A stretch of DNA of 64,000 bases from Peribacillus frigoritolerans (GCF_001636405.1 NZ_KV440950.1:4196778-4260777), one strand, 5' to 3'. Positions 8,225-18,278 are shown, counted from the stretch's first letter. Numbers and translations: made by a program. Notes: generated from the sequence alone by a model not told the origin.

Positions 8225-9130
8225 TCATAATACCAATCTGTCTATCAACTTTATAAGCTCTGCAATTTCAGGCTTGCTGATTTGCGCGTCAGCCCCTACG
8301 ACTTGACCTTTATGACGCAGGCTGTCAGTAATCAAAGAAGAGAAAATAATCACCGGCAGCCCAGCGAGTTCCCCGTTTTCCTTTATTCTTCTAGTCAAAT
8401 GATGCCCATCCATCTGAGGCATCTCAATATCGGTGATCACCAGTTGCACTTCATCTTCAACCAATTTGCCTGATCCAATCAAATTCTCAAGATAATTAAT
8501 TGCATCAAGTCCATTCTCATAAAACTCCAAGTACTTGAATCCTGCTTCTGACAATGTATCGAACAGCAGCTTTCTCAGTAATGGTGAATCTTCAGCAATC
8601 AGGATTCTCTTGTCAGAATTTTGCCGGATACCAAGCTTTTTTACCTGCTGGATGTTTATTCCTGATTCTGGATTGATTTCGACCACTATTTTTTCAAAAT
8701 CGAGTAACAGTAACATTTCACTATTTAATTTTATTACTCCGATAATCTGACTTTCAAGGCCCTGATACATATCCGAAGGCTTTTCAATTTGGGACCAGGA
8801 AATACGGTGGATCTGTGTTACGGTATGGACATGGAAAACCACTTTTTGCTGATTGAATTCAGCCACTATGAATTTATCCTGCTCAGGAGATTCAGATGGC
8901 GGAAACCCTAAAGCATCCGCGACATTCACAACTGGCAGTACTTCTCTGCGAAGCTCTATGATCCCCTCCACATTTGGATGGGAATGAGGGACAAGCGTGA
9001 TGGGGACAGGATTGATGATTTCCTTAACCTTAATTACGTTAATGCCGAATTTATTCTTTCCGAGACCGAATTCCACTATCTCAAGCTCATTCGTTCCACT
9101 TTCCAGTAATATTCCTTTATTTGCTTCCAC
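8225..9130 (-). CDS. cheV: Chemotaxis coupling protein CheV (CheW-CheY fusion)
   Basis: This 301-residue protein has a CheW domain at about residues 12-155 and a receiver domain at about 174-301. In the receiver, Asp234 in the TDIEMP motif is the expected phosphorylation site, with acidic residues E180/D181 and the FSS/K282-type residues at the usual places. CheV couples chemoreceptors to CheA and helps adaptation in motile bacilli. The start is GTG; GGGCGGG lies 7 bases before it. It is monocistronic, and faces kre across a shared terminator as in B. subtilis. Confidence 0.94.
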   Translation of the reverse strand: MEANKGILLESGTNELEIVEFGLGKNKFGINVIKVKEIINPVPITLVPHSHPNVEGIIELRREVLPVVNVADALGFPPSESPEQDKFIVAEFNQQKVVFHVHTVTQIHRISWSQIEKPSDMYQGLESQIIGVIKLNSEMLLLLDFEKIVVEINPESGINIQQVKKLGIRQNSDKRILIAEDSPLLRKLLFDTLSEAGFKYLEFYENGLDAINYLENLIGSGKLVEDEVQLVITDIEMPQMDGHHLTRRIKENGELAGLPVIIFSSLITDSLRHKGQVVGADAQISKPEIAELIKLIDRLVL

Positions 9131-9343
9131 GGTTTCATCCCGCCCTTCTGCTTTTTCATTTCAAAATTCCATAAATCATTAAACCGCTAGGAAAAATATC
9201 ATGGTTTCATCAATGGACTCATACCTAATAATTCGGTTAAATATTTCTTTTGTTTAGTACATGGATAAAAAAAATCCAGAAGTGATCATTTATTAAGGCT
9301 GTTTTCACAGACTTTGTTGCTATTTACCAGGTAGTGAGTTGTG

Positions 9344-9472
9344 GTTGATTTCCCCTCCAGATGCTCGCTTTCCGCGGGGCGGGCGGTGAGCCTCCTTGAC
9401 GTAAACGCCTGTGGGATCTCACCTGTCCCGCTGCTCCCGCAGGAGTCTCGCACTTCCGCTCCAATCAACCTT
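9344..9472 (-). repeat. Dispersed GC-rich repeat, family 1, solo copy
   Basis: It is the same element as at 2677-2813: TCGCTTTCCGCGGGGCGG, GCCTCCTTGACG, CTCCCGCAGGAGTCTCG and CCGCTCCAATCAAC are recognisable. It is more diverged in the centre, where GTGGGATCTCACCTG replaces the usual GCGGGGTCTCC segment. Confidence 0.82.
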
Positions 9473-9532
9473 AAATAGTTTCGTTTTAAAAACATCAATC
9501 TTTACGAAAAGAGCCTTTATTAAAGCACAAAC

Positions 9533-9556
9533 AAAAAAGGGACCCATCTGAGTCCC
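9533..9556 (-). terminator. Probable terminator of the corA-like gene
   Basis: A GGGAC/GTCCC hairpin with a T6 run on the minus strand, about 130 bases past the stop. Confidence 0.55.
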
Positions 9557-9682
9557 CCTTATTCCAAGCTCATTTTCACCACTTTCATTCCGCCACCATA
9601 TCGTTCGTAAGCCTATCACTTCGATATAAACCTGCGCCGCGCAAACAAAATAATGCATACTCACCAATTTCTCAACTGATTC

Positions 9683-10657
9683 TTATCTATTTCGCGACCT
9701 TTTCTTTGGATTGAGCCAACCTTTTTTTACAAAGAATAAAAACATCATCAAGGCAATACCGCCCATCGTTCCAAGAATGAGGAAATAGCCATAATGCCAA
9801 TTTAATTCCGGCATATATTCAAAATTCATCCCATATACGCCCACTATGAAGGTCAGCGGCATGAAAATGGTAGTGATGACAGTCAATGTCATCATCGTTG
9901 AATTCATATTATTAGAGTTCACAGACAAATAGCTATCACGGATATCGGACGAAAAATCTCGATACGATTCAAGCATTTCAGTCAATTTAAGAAGATGATC
10001 GTACACATCATTAAAATATAGATGCTGATCTTTCAAGTAATTCAGACGCTCCGATGAAATCATTCTGTACAATAAATCACGCATCGGCAATATGGTCCGC
10101 CGGAGCCTGGACATATCTGTACGTAAATCGAAAAGCTGATCCATCAATTCGTTAATCGTGTCATTTTCAGTATTTTCCTCAATGCTAGCCAATTCGCTTT
10201 CAATTTTATAAACAGGCGGGAAGAATTCATCGACGATCCTGTCAATTATCCTATGCATCAAGAAAAAGGGACTTTGCTTCAACATTTTATTACCGGCAAT
10301 TTCTTCCCATACCTTTTCTAGTTCAAGCATATCTTCCTTATGAAAACTGACTATCCATTTTTCACCGACAAACATATCCAATTCAACTGCTTTAAATACC
10401 TTCTCCCTTAAAGCATGAATCACAAGAAATTGGTAGCCTTCATAAAAATCCATTTTGGGACGTTGATTAAAATCATCCAGGCAATCTTCAATTGCCAGCG
10501 GATGAAAGTGAAAATGGTTGGTTAAAAGTTCGATTTCCTTGTTTGTGGGATTGGAAAAATCCACCCAGTACCACTCGATATCCGGATTATTCATTTCCGT
10601 TAGCGGTAAATCAAAACTGATTTCTTGATTAGAAGTAATTGCGCAAGTCCTTATCAA
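9683..10657 (-). CDS. CorA-family magnesium/divalent cation channel
   Basis: The 324-residue protein has a large cytosolic N-terminal funnel domain, two C-terminal helices (about residues 265-285 and 295-315), and the pore signature YGMNFEYMPE between them, which is the GMN motif of CorA. Such proteins form pentamers that let Mg2+ in and close when the cell is full. The likely start is TTG at 10657, nine bases after GAGGG; a TTG three codons earlier abuts that site. It stands alone between cheV and patA. A Co2+ or Zn2+ preference cannot be excluded. Confidence 0.9.
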   Translation of the reverse strand: MIRTCAITSNQEISFDLPLTEMNNPDIEWYWVDFSNPTNKEIELLTNHFHFHPLAIEDCLDDFNQRPKMDFYEGYQFLVIHALREKVFKAVELDMFVGEKWIVSFHKEDMLELEKVWEEIAGNKMLKQSPFFLMHRIIDRIVDEFFPPVYKIESELASIEENTENDTINELMDQLFDLRTDMSRLRRTILPMRDLLYRMISSERLNYLKDQHLYFNDVYDHLLKLTEMLESYRDFSSDIRDSYLSVNSNNMNSTMMTLTVITTIFMPLTFIVGVYGMNFEYMPELNWHYGYFLILGTMGGIALMMFLFFVKKGWLNPKKRSRNR

Positions 10658-10814
10658 ATGTATCAACCCTCAAAATTTTCTTATCATACATTATACCTTT
10701 ATTTCATTAATCTCAAAAAGTTTTCTCCCCCTCCAAACTAAATGATAAAATAGGATGAATGAGTCAAACATAGTACATAAATTCATGTAGGTAGATAAGG
10801 GAGGATATTCATAG

Positions 10815-11963
10815 ATGGAACATTTAATAAACCCTCTAGTAAAAGACGTACAAATATCAGGAATCCGCAAATTCTACAATATGGTCGCTGATATCGAAGG
10901 CACCATTTCCTTAACGATAGGACAGCCTGATTTTCCAACTCCAACGCATATTAAAGAAGCGGCAAAACAAGCCATCGATAATGACTATACCGTTTATACT
11001 CACAATGCCGGCTATCTGGAATTAAGGGAAGCCGCTTCAAATTATGTAAAAGACAAATACAAGCTTAACTATGATCCCGCGAATGAAGTGATCGTGACCT
11101 CTGGTGCCAGCGAAGGCATAGACATTGCCTTTCGGACGATCCTCATCCCAGGGAACGAAGTAATATTACCGGGTCCGGTATATCCGGGATACGAACCCAT
11201 CATTAAGATGTGCGGCGCAACACCTGTTTATGCCGATACAACAAAAAATGGATTTCGTTTGACGGCAGATATACTTGAAAAGTACATAACTGAAAACACT
11301 CGGTGCATCGTTCTGCCCTATCCATCGAATCCGACCGGGGTTACATTAACTGCCGAAGAATTATTGGACATTGCCGAACTTGTTAGGGGCAAGGACATCT
11401 TCATATTGGCTGATGAGATATACAGTGAGCTGGTATTCGATCAGGAGCATGTTTCGATTGCCACTTTCTTAAAAGAACAAACCATCGTCTTGAACGGATT
11501 GTCCAAGTCCCATTCCATGACCGGGTGGAGGATTGGCCTTCTGTTTGCGCCTGCAGCCATCTCTCAGCATCTCCTGAAGGTTCACCAATACAATGTGACA
11601 TGTGCCACATCCATATCGCAGAGAGCTGCCTTGGAAGCATTGACGGCAGGCAGAAATGATGCAATACCCATGAAGACCGAGTATGCACGAAGACGGGAAT
11701 ACGTGTACAGTCGCTTACAAGCGATGAAACTGGAAATAGTCAAACCAAATGGTGCCTTTTACTTCTTTATAAAGCTGCCTGAAGGCTATGCCTCTTCCCT
11801 TGACTTTTGCCTTAAGCTTGTTCAACAGGAAAAAGTGGCAGTGGTCCCTGGAGATGCCTTCTCTCCTCTTGGCGAAGGGTACTTCAGGATATCTTATGCC
11901 TATTCCATGGAGACCCTGGAAAAGGCCTTGGACCGTATTGAAGCTTTTTTAGCTAAAAAGTAA
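10815..11963 (+). CDS. patA: Aminotransferase A (class I/II, PLP dependent)
   Basis: The 382-residue protein is a fold-type I aminotransferase. Lys231 in SKSHSMTGWR is the pyridoxal-phosphate lysine; PYPSNPTG and ADEIYSELVF supply the Asn and Asp/Tyr that hold the cofactor; the C-terminus ends with the FRISYA Arg that binds the substrate carboxylate. B. subtilis PatA is the usual comparator, said to act in lysine and meso-DAP metabolism. AGGGAGG precedes the ATG. It is monocistronic with its own terminator. The amino-acid preference is inferred only from family. Confidence 0.9.
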   Translation: MEHLINPLVKDVQISGIRKFYNMVADIEGTISLTIGQPDFPTPTHIKEAAKQAIDNDYTVYTHNAGYLELREAASNYVKDKYKLNYDPANEVIVTSGASEGIDIAFRTILIPGNEVILPGPVYPGYEPIIKMCGATPVYADTTKNGFRLTADILEKYITENTRCIVLPYPSNPTGVTLTAEELLDIAELVRGKDIFILADEIYSELVFDQEHVSIATFLKEQTIVLNGLSKSHSMTGWRIGLLFAPAAISQHLLKVHQYNVTCATSISQRAALEALTAGRNDAIPMKTEYARRREYVYSRLQAMKLEIVKPNGAFYFFIKLPEGYASSLDFCLKLVQQEKVAVVPGDAFSPLGEGYFRISYAYSMETLEKALDRIEAFLAKK

Positions 11964-11976
11964 TCGCAAAAAAATA

Positions 11977-12010
11977 GTGGCCTTCAATTGAATGGACAAT
12001 TGAAGGCCAC
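11977..12010. terminator. Bidirectional terminator after patA
   Basis: A 14-bp perfect stem, GTGGCCTTCAATTG / CAATTGAAGGCCAC, with A- and T-rich flanks. Confidence 0.88.
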
Positions 12011-12063
12011 TTTCCAATTTTCAAGGATGTCAGGCTACCTAAGGTTTTTCACCTTGCCGCCAA

Positions 12064-12429
12064 CTAATACAATCTTCGTAAAAAACGAATTTCCCGATAT
12101 CCTTCTTCCTTATTTGTCGTGGTAAGGCTCACTTCAACGATGGAACCAAGTAAATCAGCCATCACTTCTTCAAATTCCTTTGCGGAGCGCGGCTTTGAAA
12201 AGCCTAAGCTCTTCAATTCGCGCATCAATATCTGAAAACCGGCATTCGTTTCGATATGACTGAATTTCACCGGCAAGATTAGCGGACTTTCATTCATTAA
12301 TTTCAGATCCCAACGAATGGGCTTTGTTTGATGAATGGTTTTTTCTCGTTTAAAACCTTCAATCCTTACAATATATCGACCATCTTCTAATTCTTGGAAT
12401 TTCATATTGATATCATCGAATTCGCCCAT
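12064..12429 (-). CDS. Conserved-looking hypothetical protein
   Basis: This 121-residue soluble protein is rich in beta-type segments in the first half (GRYIVRIEGF, WDLKLMN, PVKFSHIE) and ends with a helix-strand unit and a basic tail (YREIRFLRRLY). It lacks a signal peptide or membrane helix. I start it at the ATG eight bases after AGGAG; the GTG three codons earlier overlaps that site. The size and strand pattern recall the small phage-type DUF669 proteins that bind single-stranded DNA, but that is weak and I do not assign it. It sits alone between patA and the ykwC-like gene. Confidence 0.6.
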   Translation of the reverse strand: MGEFDDINMKFQELEDGRYIVRIEGFKREKTIHQTKPIRWDLKLMNESPLILPVKFSHIETNAGFQILMRELKSLGFSKPRSAKEFEEVMADLLGSIVEVSLTTTNKEEGYREIRFLRRLY

Positions 12430-12494
12430 AGCTTTCACTCCTTTTTGTAAAGGCTGTCGCTATCAGCTTATTCATGATAAAGAAATGCTAGCAC

Positions 12495-13367
12495 TTAATT
12501 ATAATGTTTATATAATGCCTGTGTACCGCTATTTTCTTCGCCAGCTTCTGCCAGCCCCTCATACAGGGATTTGCTCAGGCTTAACCCAGGAACGTCCATT
12601 CCCATTCTTTCCGCTTCATCAAGTGCAATCTTCATATCCTTGATAAAATGCTTAATATAAAAACCAGGTTCAAAATCCCCTTCAACCATCCGCGGTACGA
12701 GATTGGACAATGACCAGCTCCCGGCAGACCCCGATGATATGCTTCTTAATACCCGGTCCGGATCCAACCCCGCCTTTTGGGCATAGGAAATCGCTTCAGT
12801 CACTCCGATCATATTGGATGCAATGGCGATTTGATTGCACATTTTCGTATGCTGTCCCGAACCAGCAGGGCCTTGATGGACAACATTGCTGCCAAGGATA
12901 TCAAAAATGGGCCGGACCGCTTCAAATGCCTCACTAGACCCGCCGACCATGATCGTAAGCTTTGCATCACGAGCACCGATATCCCCTCCGGAAACCGGTG
13001 CATCCAAGGATTCCATGCCCTTTTTCTTCGCTTCCTCTGCTATCTTCACTGCCAAAGTTGGAGTCGAGGTCGTCATATCGATTAAATAGGTTCCTTGTTT
13101 CCCGTTCTCGATAAGCCCATTTTCCCCAAGATAGATTTCTTCCACATCACTAGGGTATCCCACCATGGAAATGATCACATTAGCTTTTTGCGCAATTTCC
13201 TTTGGAGCAGCTGCCCACTTCGCTCCCTGTGAGAGCAGTTCACTTGACTTATCTTTCGTCCTTGTATAAACAAATACCTCAAACCCCGCCTTAAGTAGAT
13301 GTGCGGCCATGCTTTTTCCCATAACTCCTAATCCAATGAAGCCGATCACTTTGTTCGATTGCATCAA
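12495..13367 (-). CDS. ykwC: YkwC-type beta-hydroxyacid dehydrogenase
   Basis: The 290-residue enzyme has an N-terminal Rossmann motif GFIGLGVMGKSMA, the substrate-loop DAPVSGGDIGA and the catalytic Lys in the GSGQHTKMCNQ segment. This is the full signature of the 3-hydroxyisobutyrate / tartronate-semialdehyde dehydrogenase family, which oxidises short beta-hydroxyacids with NAD(P)+. Size and location near ptsHI fit B. subtilis YkwC. The neighbour upstream (an SDR) is on the same strand 37 bases away and may be co-transcribed. The exact substrate is not known. Confidence 0.87.
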   Translation of the reverse strand: MMQSNKVIGFIGLGVMGKSMAAHLLKAGFEVFVYTRTKDKSSELLSQGAKWAAAPKEIAQKANVIISMVGYPSDVEEIYLGENGLIENGKQGTYLIDMTTSTPTLAVKIAEEAKKKGMESLDAPVSGGDIGARDAKLTIMVGGSSEAFEAVRPIFDILGSNVVHQGPAGSGQHTKMCNQIAIASNMIGVTEAISYAQKAGLDPDRVLRSISSGSAGSWSLSNLVPRMVEGDFEPGFYIKHFIKDMKIALDEAERMGMDVPGLSLSKSLYEGLAEAGEENSGTQALYKHYN

Positions 13368-13404
13368 TGCAGATTCCTCCCAATCATTTTGTTTAAAAAA
13401 GAAC

Positions 13405-14190
13405 TTAAATGGACTTTATCATTCCTCCGTCAACTAAATAGGACTGCCCCGTTATATATGTATTAGCACCTGAAACAAGGAAAGTAACGAACTTTGCAAA
13501 TTCCTCGGGTTCCCCATAACGCCCAAGAGGGATTTTGTTAATGGATTGTTCAGTCATCTCCTCAGGAGTGACGCCTTGTTTCTCTGCATTCATCTTATCA
13601 AGGTGCTGAACACGATCCGTTGCGATTCTTCCTGGACCGACTGTATTGATCAAAATCCTGTCTGGTGCTAATTCTGAAGCTAACGTCTTCGACAAACCAA
13701 CGATTGCCGTCCGGAATGTATTCGATAATATCAGTCCTGGAATCGGTTCCTTAATGGATGAAGAAGCAATATTAACGATTTTTCCGCCTTGTTTTTTTAA
13801 ATGTGGCAAGCTTTCACGGATCGTCCTTATGAAGCTTAGTAAATTAAGTTCAAAAGATTGTTGCCATTCTACATCATTGAAATCTGAAAAAGAACCTCCT
13901 GGAGGACCTCCTGCATTATTAATAAGAATATCGATACCGCCGAATTCTTCAGCGGTTTGCGCCACCAGGCTTTTAATATCTTCAGCTTTTGTTATATCCG
14001 TTACCTTATAAGAAACTTTACCCGTCCCAAGCTGTGATAATTCCCTTTGTACGGCGGCTAGCTTTTCTCCATCACGGCTGGCTAGCATGACATTTGCTCC
14101 TTCTTTAACCAATTCGGCTGCCATAGCCATCCCCAAACCTTGACTTGAAGCTAAAATCAAGGCATTTTTCTTTTCCAAATGAAATTCCAT
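13405..14190 (-). CDS. Short-chain dehydrogenase/reductase
   Basis: This 261-residue SDR has a somewhat altered nucleotide motif, LASSQGLGMAMA, where classical members read TGxxxGIG; NNAG is present, and the usual YxxxK catalytic pair is not evident at its expected place (the segment reads SNTFRTAIVG, with no Tyr-xxx-Lys). That places it with the divergent YkvO/b4-type SDRs rather than classical 3-ketoacyl reductases. GGAGG lies 9 bases before the chosen ATG; an earlier ATG overlaps the binding site. It precedes the ykwC-like gene and probably shares its transcript. Function unknown. Confidence 0.8.
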   Translation of the reverse strand: MEFHLEKKNALILASSQGLGMAMAAELVKEGANVMLASRDGEKLAAVQRELSQLGTGKVSYKVTDITKAEDIKSLVAQTAEEFGGIDILINNAGGPPGGSFSDFNDVEWQQSFELNLLSFIRTIRESLPHLKKQGGKIVNIASSSIKEPIPGLILSNTFRTAIVGLSKTLASELAPDRILINTVGPGRIATDRVQHLDKMNAEKQGVTPEEMTEQSINKIPLGRYGEPEEFAKFVTFLVSGANTYITGQSYLVDGGMIKSI

Positions 14191-14292
14191 ATTATATCTA
14201 ACCTCCATCTTCTTAAAAATATAATTCCATTATATCGTTATAACCGTAAAGTGAAAAATCTGAATAATCATTCTTATGATTTTTTATTTGCA

Positions 14293-14326
14293 AAAAAATA
14301 GCCGGCTGGATAACCAACCGGCTTCA
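14293..14326 (-). terminator. Minus-strand terminator downstream of ptsI
   Basis: AGCCGG and TGG pair with CCA and CCGGCT, with a run of T on the minus strand after the stem. Confidence 0.65.
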
Positions 14327-14444
14327 AAGGGGGAATGAGAATGTCAGCTGCCCTAAAAGAGCTAAACAACTGTGCTTGCTTTTTATTTACCCCCATTTTG
14401 GTGCAATAAACCATTTTTTCTTTAAATTAAACAAGAATTACAGG

Positions 14445-14488
14445 ACAGCACCCCATCCGAAGGTTCTAATGGATGGGGTGCTGTTTTC
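14445..14488 (-). terminator. Hairpin directly past ptsI
   Basis: ACAGCACCCCATCC and GGATGGGGTGCTGT make a 14-bp stem just after the ptsI stop. The T-run is better on the plus side, so it may serve as an mRNA 3' stabiliser for ptsI with the second hairpin at 14293 ending transcription. Confidence 0.7.
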
Positions 14489-14497
14489 CTGATTTAA

Positions 14498-16216
14498 TTA
14501 TTTCTTCAAAGCGTTAACAACCGCTTCTTTCACATTATCATTCGTGTCCAGCCCTAGAACTTCCTGAGATAGTTTTTTCATCTCTTCAAGCGAAAGTTGG
14601 CTAATTAAAGAACGTGCTTTTAAAATCGAAGTGGCACTCATTGAGAATTCATCAAGGCCCAATCCGATTAAAATCGGGATGGCCACTTCATCTCCAGCCA
14701 TTTCCCCGCACATTCCGGCCCATTTCCCTTCTTTATGAGCTGCATCTATGACCATTTTAACCAAGCGTAAAATCGCTGGATTGTATGGTTGATATAAATA
14801 AGATACTCTCTCATTCATTCGGTCAGCGGCCATCGTATACTGAATCAAGTCATTAGTGCCTATGCTGAAGAAATCGACTTCCTTAGCGAATATATCCGCC
14901 ATCACTGCAGTTGAAGGGATTTCAACCATGATTCCGACTTCAATCTTTTCGGCAACTTGAATACCATTATCAAGCAATTCCTGCCTGACTTCAGCCAAGA
15001 CGGCTTTAGCTTCGCGGAATTCAGCCAGTGTTGCAATCATCGGGAACATGATCTTCAAATCCCCGTAAATGCTTGCACGAAGCAGGGCACGGAGCTGGGT
15101 CCTGAAAATCTCCTGCTCATTTAAGCAAAGGCGAATCGCACGGTAGCCAAGGAAAGGGTTCATTTCCTTAGGAAGCTCTAAATAAGGCAACTCCTTGTCT
15201 CCGCCTATATCAAGCGTTCTGACGACTACAGGCTTCCCTGACATTCCTTCCAGCACAGCTTTATATGCCTCGAACTGTTCTTCTTCACTTGGAAAGTCAT
15301 TTCTGCCCATATAAAGAAATTCCGTACGATATAACCCGATGCCTTCACCGCCATTTTGATGTACGCCCTCCAGATCTTTCGGCGTGCCAATATTGGCTGC
15401 CAATTCCACATGGTGGCCATCATTCGTAACGGTTTTTTCATGAACAAGTTTCGCCCACTCAGCTTTTTGCCTGGCATAGGCTTCCTGCTCCTCTTCGTAG
15501 CGTTTCACGAGTTCAGGAGTGGGATTGATGTGGACTTCACCCTTTAACCCGTCAATTATGACCAAGTCACCATTTTCAATGGAAGAGGTCACTGACTTCG
15601 CTCCAACGACTGCTGGAATTTCCAATGAACGGGCCATTATGGCTGAATGGGATGTACGTCCACCGATATCGGTCGTAAATCCTTTAACATATGCCGGATT
15701 CAACTGTGCTGTATCGGATGGAGTCAAATCCTCCGCAATGATGATCACTTCTTCAGCAATCATGCTCGGATTAGGAATATGAACACCTAAAAGATGTGAC
15801 AGCACCCGTTTAGTGACGTCACGGATATCCGCTGCTCGTTCCTTCATGTATTCATTATCCATTTGTTCAAACATCGTAATGAACATGCTTGCGGTTTCAT
15901 TTAAAGAAAACTCTGCGTTGACGTTTTCTGATTGTATTTTATCCTGAATTGGAGTGATAAGTTCCGGATCAGCCAAAACAAGCAGGTGCGCGTCAAAGAT
16001 TGCGGCTTTATCGGCCCCTAGATCCTTTTCGGCTTTATCCCTGATTATTTCCAATTCATTTGTTGACTTTTGAATAGCTTCCTTAAAACGGGATATTTCA
16101 GCCCCGACATCTTCTATGCTTCTTTTTACAATCGATAAATCTGGCTCAGTCAGTCGATAGGCTTTAGCGATGGCTATTCCGTTTGAAGCTGCTATTCCAC
16201 TAATCAAAGTGGACAT
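14498..16216 (-). CDS. ptsI: PTS enzyme I
   Basis: The 572-residue protein has the normal enzyme I length. His190 in [13 protein letters not shown] is the residue phosphorylated by PEP; further on are the PEP-binding segment [10 protein letters not shown], the [10 protein letters not shown] motif and the C-terminal GMCGEMAGD motif with the catalytic Cys. Enzyme I moves phosphate from PEP to HPr to start sugar uptake. The ATG overlaps the ptsH stop (TAATG), so ptsH and ptsI are translationally coupled. In B. subtilis ptsG lies just upstream of ptsH; here it does not. Confidence 0.97.
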   Translation of the reverse strand: MSTLISGIAASNGIAIAKAYRLTEPDLSIVKRSIEDVGAEISRFKEAIQKSTNELEIIRDKAEKDLGADKAAIFDAHLLVLADPELITPIQDKIQSENVNAEFSLNETASMFITMFEQMDNEYMKERAADIRDVTKRVLSHLLGVHIPNPSMIAEEVIIIAEDLTPSDTAQLNPAYVKGFTTDIGGRTSHSAIMARSLEIPAVVGAKSVTSSIENGDLVIIDGLKGEVHINPTPELVKRYEEEQEAYARQKAEWAKLVHEKTVTNDGHHVELAANIGTPKDLEGVHQNGGEGIGLYRTEFLYMGRNDFPSEEEQFEAYKAVLEGMSGKPVVVRTLDIGGDKELPYLELPKEMNPFLGYRAIRLCLNEQEIFRTQLRALLRASIYGDLKIMFPMIATLAEFREAKAVLAEVRQELLDNGIQVAEKIEVGIMVEIPSTAVMADIFAKEVDFFSIGTNDLIQYTMAADRMNERVSYLYQPYNPAILRLVKMVIDAAHKEGKWAGMCGEMAGDEVAIPILIGLGLDEFSMSATSILKARSLISQLSLEEMKKLSQEVLGLDTNDNVKEAVVNALKK

Positions 16217-16482
16217 TATTCTGCTAATCCTTCTCTGTTCAACGTTTCAGCAAGTGTGTTCAGTGCATCGTTTTCATCGCTTCCTTCAGCAGAAATCGTA
16301 ATTTCCGCCCCTTTGCCGATACCTAGGGACATTACACCCATAATGGACTTAAGGTTCACTTTTTTCTCTTTATATGCAAGGTTTATTTCTGAATCAAATT
16401 TTCCTGCAGCTTGTACAAGCAATGTTGCCGGACGAGCGTGAATTCCTGTTTCTGCAGTTACTGTAAATGTTTTTTCTACCAT
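16216..16482 (-). CDS. ptsH: Phosphocarrier protein HPr
   Basis: The protein is exactly 88 residues when started at the MVEKTF Met, ten bases after AGGAG. His15 (TGIHARPA) is the PTS phosphorylation site and Ser46 (KSIMG) is the HPr-kinase site that drives CcpA-mediated catabolite repression in Firmicutes. It leads the ptsHI operon. Upstream I see no GlcT antiterminator target or ptsG, so glucose-specific induction as in B. subtilis is unlikely at this copy. Confidence 0.97.
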   Translation of the reverse strand: MVEKTFTVTAETGIHARPATLLVQAAGKFDSEINLAYKEKKVNLKSIMGVMSLGIGKGAEITISAEGSDENDALNTLAETLNREGLAE

Positions 16483-16684
16483 ATAGATCAATCTCCTTTA
16501 AGATAAATTAACAAAAATAGGTTATGTAAGGGGTTTTCTCTATCCAAATGAAAAAAGAAATGCCCTTTTCCTTATCAGGATAGCATTATCATTCCCAACA
16601 AACAAACCAAAACTATTGGTACCTACAAAATAGTACAAAAATATAGATGGAACTGCAACTATTACTTTTCAGATTCTTCAATGA

Positions 16685-17470
16685 TTAAATGGACAGCTGC
16701 GCATTTTTGGTGAAAAAAGCCCTGAAACTCAGCATAATGAAGAGGACCACCGTTATTGAAACACTTCCGAGAATTCCAATCAGAATCGCAATCTGGTACT
16801 CAATAGCAATTAGCGGGCTTATCCCCGACATGATTTGCCCTGTCATCATTCCTGGAAGGAAGATAATCCCCATCCCGAGCATATTGTTCAAAGTCGGGAG
16901 CACAGCCGAGTCGAATGCAGCATCCACATATTTCTTCACAGCCTTCGCTGGAGTCGCTCCAAGCATCAACATCGCTTCTACCTTTTCACGATTACCACTA
17001 ATCCCATCATGGAGGTTTTTAAGCGCCAATGTCACTCCGGTCATGGCATTCCCCACAATCATCCCTGCAATTGGAATGAAGTACCTCGGCTCATACCATG
17101 GCGTGAAATGGATCACGACCACATTAAAATAAAACAAGGCAGCCATGGGACCTGACAACATACTTAAGATAACCATCCTCTTGATTTTCTTATTAAGAGT
17201 ATGGGACACTTGCTTAAAAATATTATGGATGGAAAACAGGGCCATCGCACATAAAAATCCTAAAGAAAGTAACGGGTGGGGATTTTCAAAGATATATGTC
17301 AAAACATATCCTGCGAGAATGAGTTGGACAGTCATCCGCACCGTAGCGAGCATGATTTGCTTTTCCCGTGTAATCCCTCGCCATTTCACGATTATGAGCA
17401 GAATCACTACAAACAGGTAGGCCGCACAAAGACGCCAGAACTCAATATCTATTATCCCATTCGACTCCAT
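16685..17470 (-). CDS. FetB/YjkA-type ABC permease (UPF0014)
   Basis: This 261-residue membrane protein has about seven hydrophobic helices and the family hallmarks IAGMIVGNAMTGVTLAL and LPGMMTGQIMSG. UPF0014 proteins are permease halves partnered with an ATPase; E. coli FetAB is linked to iron export, B. subtilis YjkAB is poorly characterised. Its ATG overlaps the stop of the ATPase gene by one base (TAATG), so they are made together. The transported substrate in this organism is an inference from FetAB only. Confidence 0.88.
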   Translation of the reverse strand: MESNGIIDIEFWRLCAAYLFVVILLIIVKWRGITREKQIMLATVRMTVQLILAGYVLTYIFENPHPLLSLGFLCAMALFSIHNIFKQVSHTLNKKIKRMVILSMLSGPMAALFYFNVVVIHFTPWYEPRYFIPIAGMIVGNAMTGVTLALKNLHDGISGNREKVEAMLMLGATPAKAVKKYVDAAFDSAVLPTLNNMLGMGIIFLPGMMTGQIMSGISPLIAIEYQIAILIGILGSVSITVVLFIMLSFRAFFTKNAQLSI

Positions 17471-18102
17471 TAATAGTCACTCTCCTTCGCCTTTTTCAGA
17501 ACGATCCTCTCTTCAGCACACATGTCCGCCAGCTGTTTTGAATGGGTTATCATGATGACCGTTCCTTTTTCCCGCTTCACTTTTTCTAAAAAACGGCCCA
17601 TGACCTTCAGCTCGGCTTCCTCATCAAGAGCTGAAGTCGGCTCATCCAGTAAATACACCTCGGAGTTCAATAAAAGTAACCTCGCCAGTGCCAGTCGCTG
17701 TTTCTCCCCGCCAGAAAGATTTTCCGCACTCTCGTCTAAGGACTTCTGCAACTGGACGGTTTCAAGTGCTTTAACCAATTCTTCTTTATCCTTTTTTTCC
17801 CGTTCTGTCAGTTCCAGGCCAATCTGAAGATTTTCTTCAATCGTACCCGGTAAAGTGAATGGTGCCTGAGAAAGCATTGTGACTTTACGCCGGAGCTCTA
17901 TCGGGTTGAATTCATCCAGCAACTGATCCTGATAATAAATTAAACCGCTATCCGGGTCATCCATCCTGTTCAATAATCGTAGCAGCGAGGTTTTTCCTGC
18001 ACCGCTCTCCCCAGTCAAACAAGTTACCATATACGCCGGTATTTGCAAATCATCAATATTCAAAATCCCTTTATATTTAATATTTTCTAGCCTGAATATC
18101 AT
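17470..18102 (-). CDS. FetA/YjkB-type ABC ATP-binding protein
   Basis: A 210-residue nucleotide-binding domain: Walker A GESGAGKT at residues 31-38, Q-loop MLSQAPF, signature LSGGEKQR, Walker B YLLDEPTSALD and the H-loop in MITHSKQL. It has no membrane helices, so it must power the UPF0014 permease encoded directly after it with a one-base overlap. The pair is known in E. coli to export iron and protect against peroxide; that role is only suggested here. Confidence 0.9.
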   Translation of the reverse strand: MIFRLENIKYKGILNIDDLQIPAYMVTCLTGESGAGKTSLLRLLNRMDDPDSGLIYYQDQLLDEFNPIELRRKVTMLSQAPFTLPGTIEENLQIGLELTEREKKDKEELVKALETVQLQKSLDESAENLSGGEKQRLALARLLLLNSEVYLLDEPTSALDEEAELKVMGRFLEKVKREKGTVIMITHSKQLADMCAEERIVLKKAKESDY

Positions 18103-18278
18103 TTTACCCGCCTGCCTCCCTTACTCCACCATATCATTATAAGAAACTATCCTGATCTGGGGTAGCGATGCATGTAAAGATTTTCATTTTCTTTCGCATT
18201 TTTATAGGTTAGTATTATTCCTGCCGAATATATCCATGACTGATGTGGAAAACACCTTAATAAATGGAGGGACTTATC

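Larger units (their letters stand above)
9131..9682. other. Gene-poor gap between cheV and the corA-like gene
   Basis: The gap of about 550 bases holds a solo repeat copy (9344-9472) and the corA-like terminator near 9533. Short open frames across it read through the repeat and have no ribosome binding sites; I see no gene. Confidence 0.6.

Noticed and set aside
9286..9667. Two minus-strand frames between cheV and the corA-like gene
   Set aside because: They cover a repeat copy and a terminator, with no ribosome binding site or recognisable domain.
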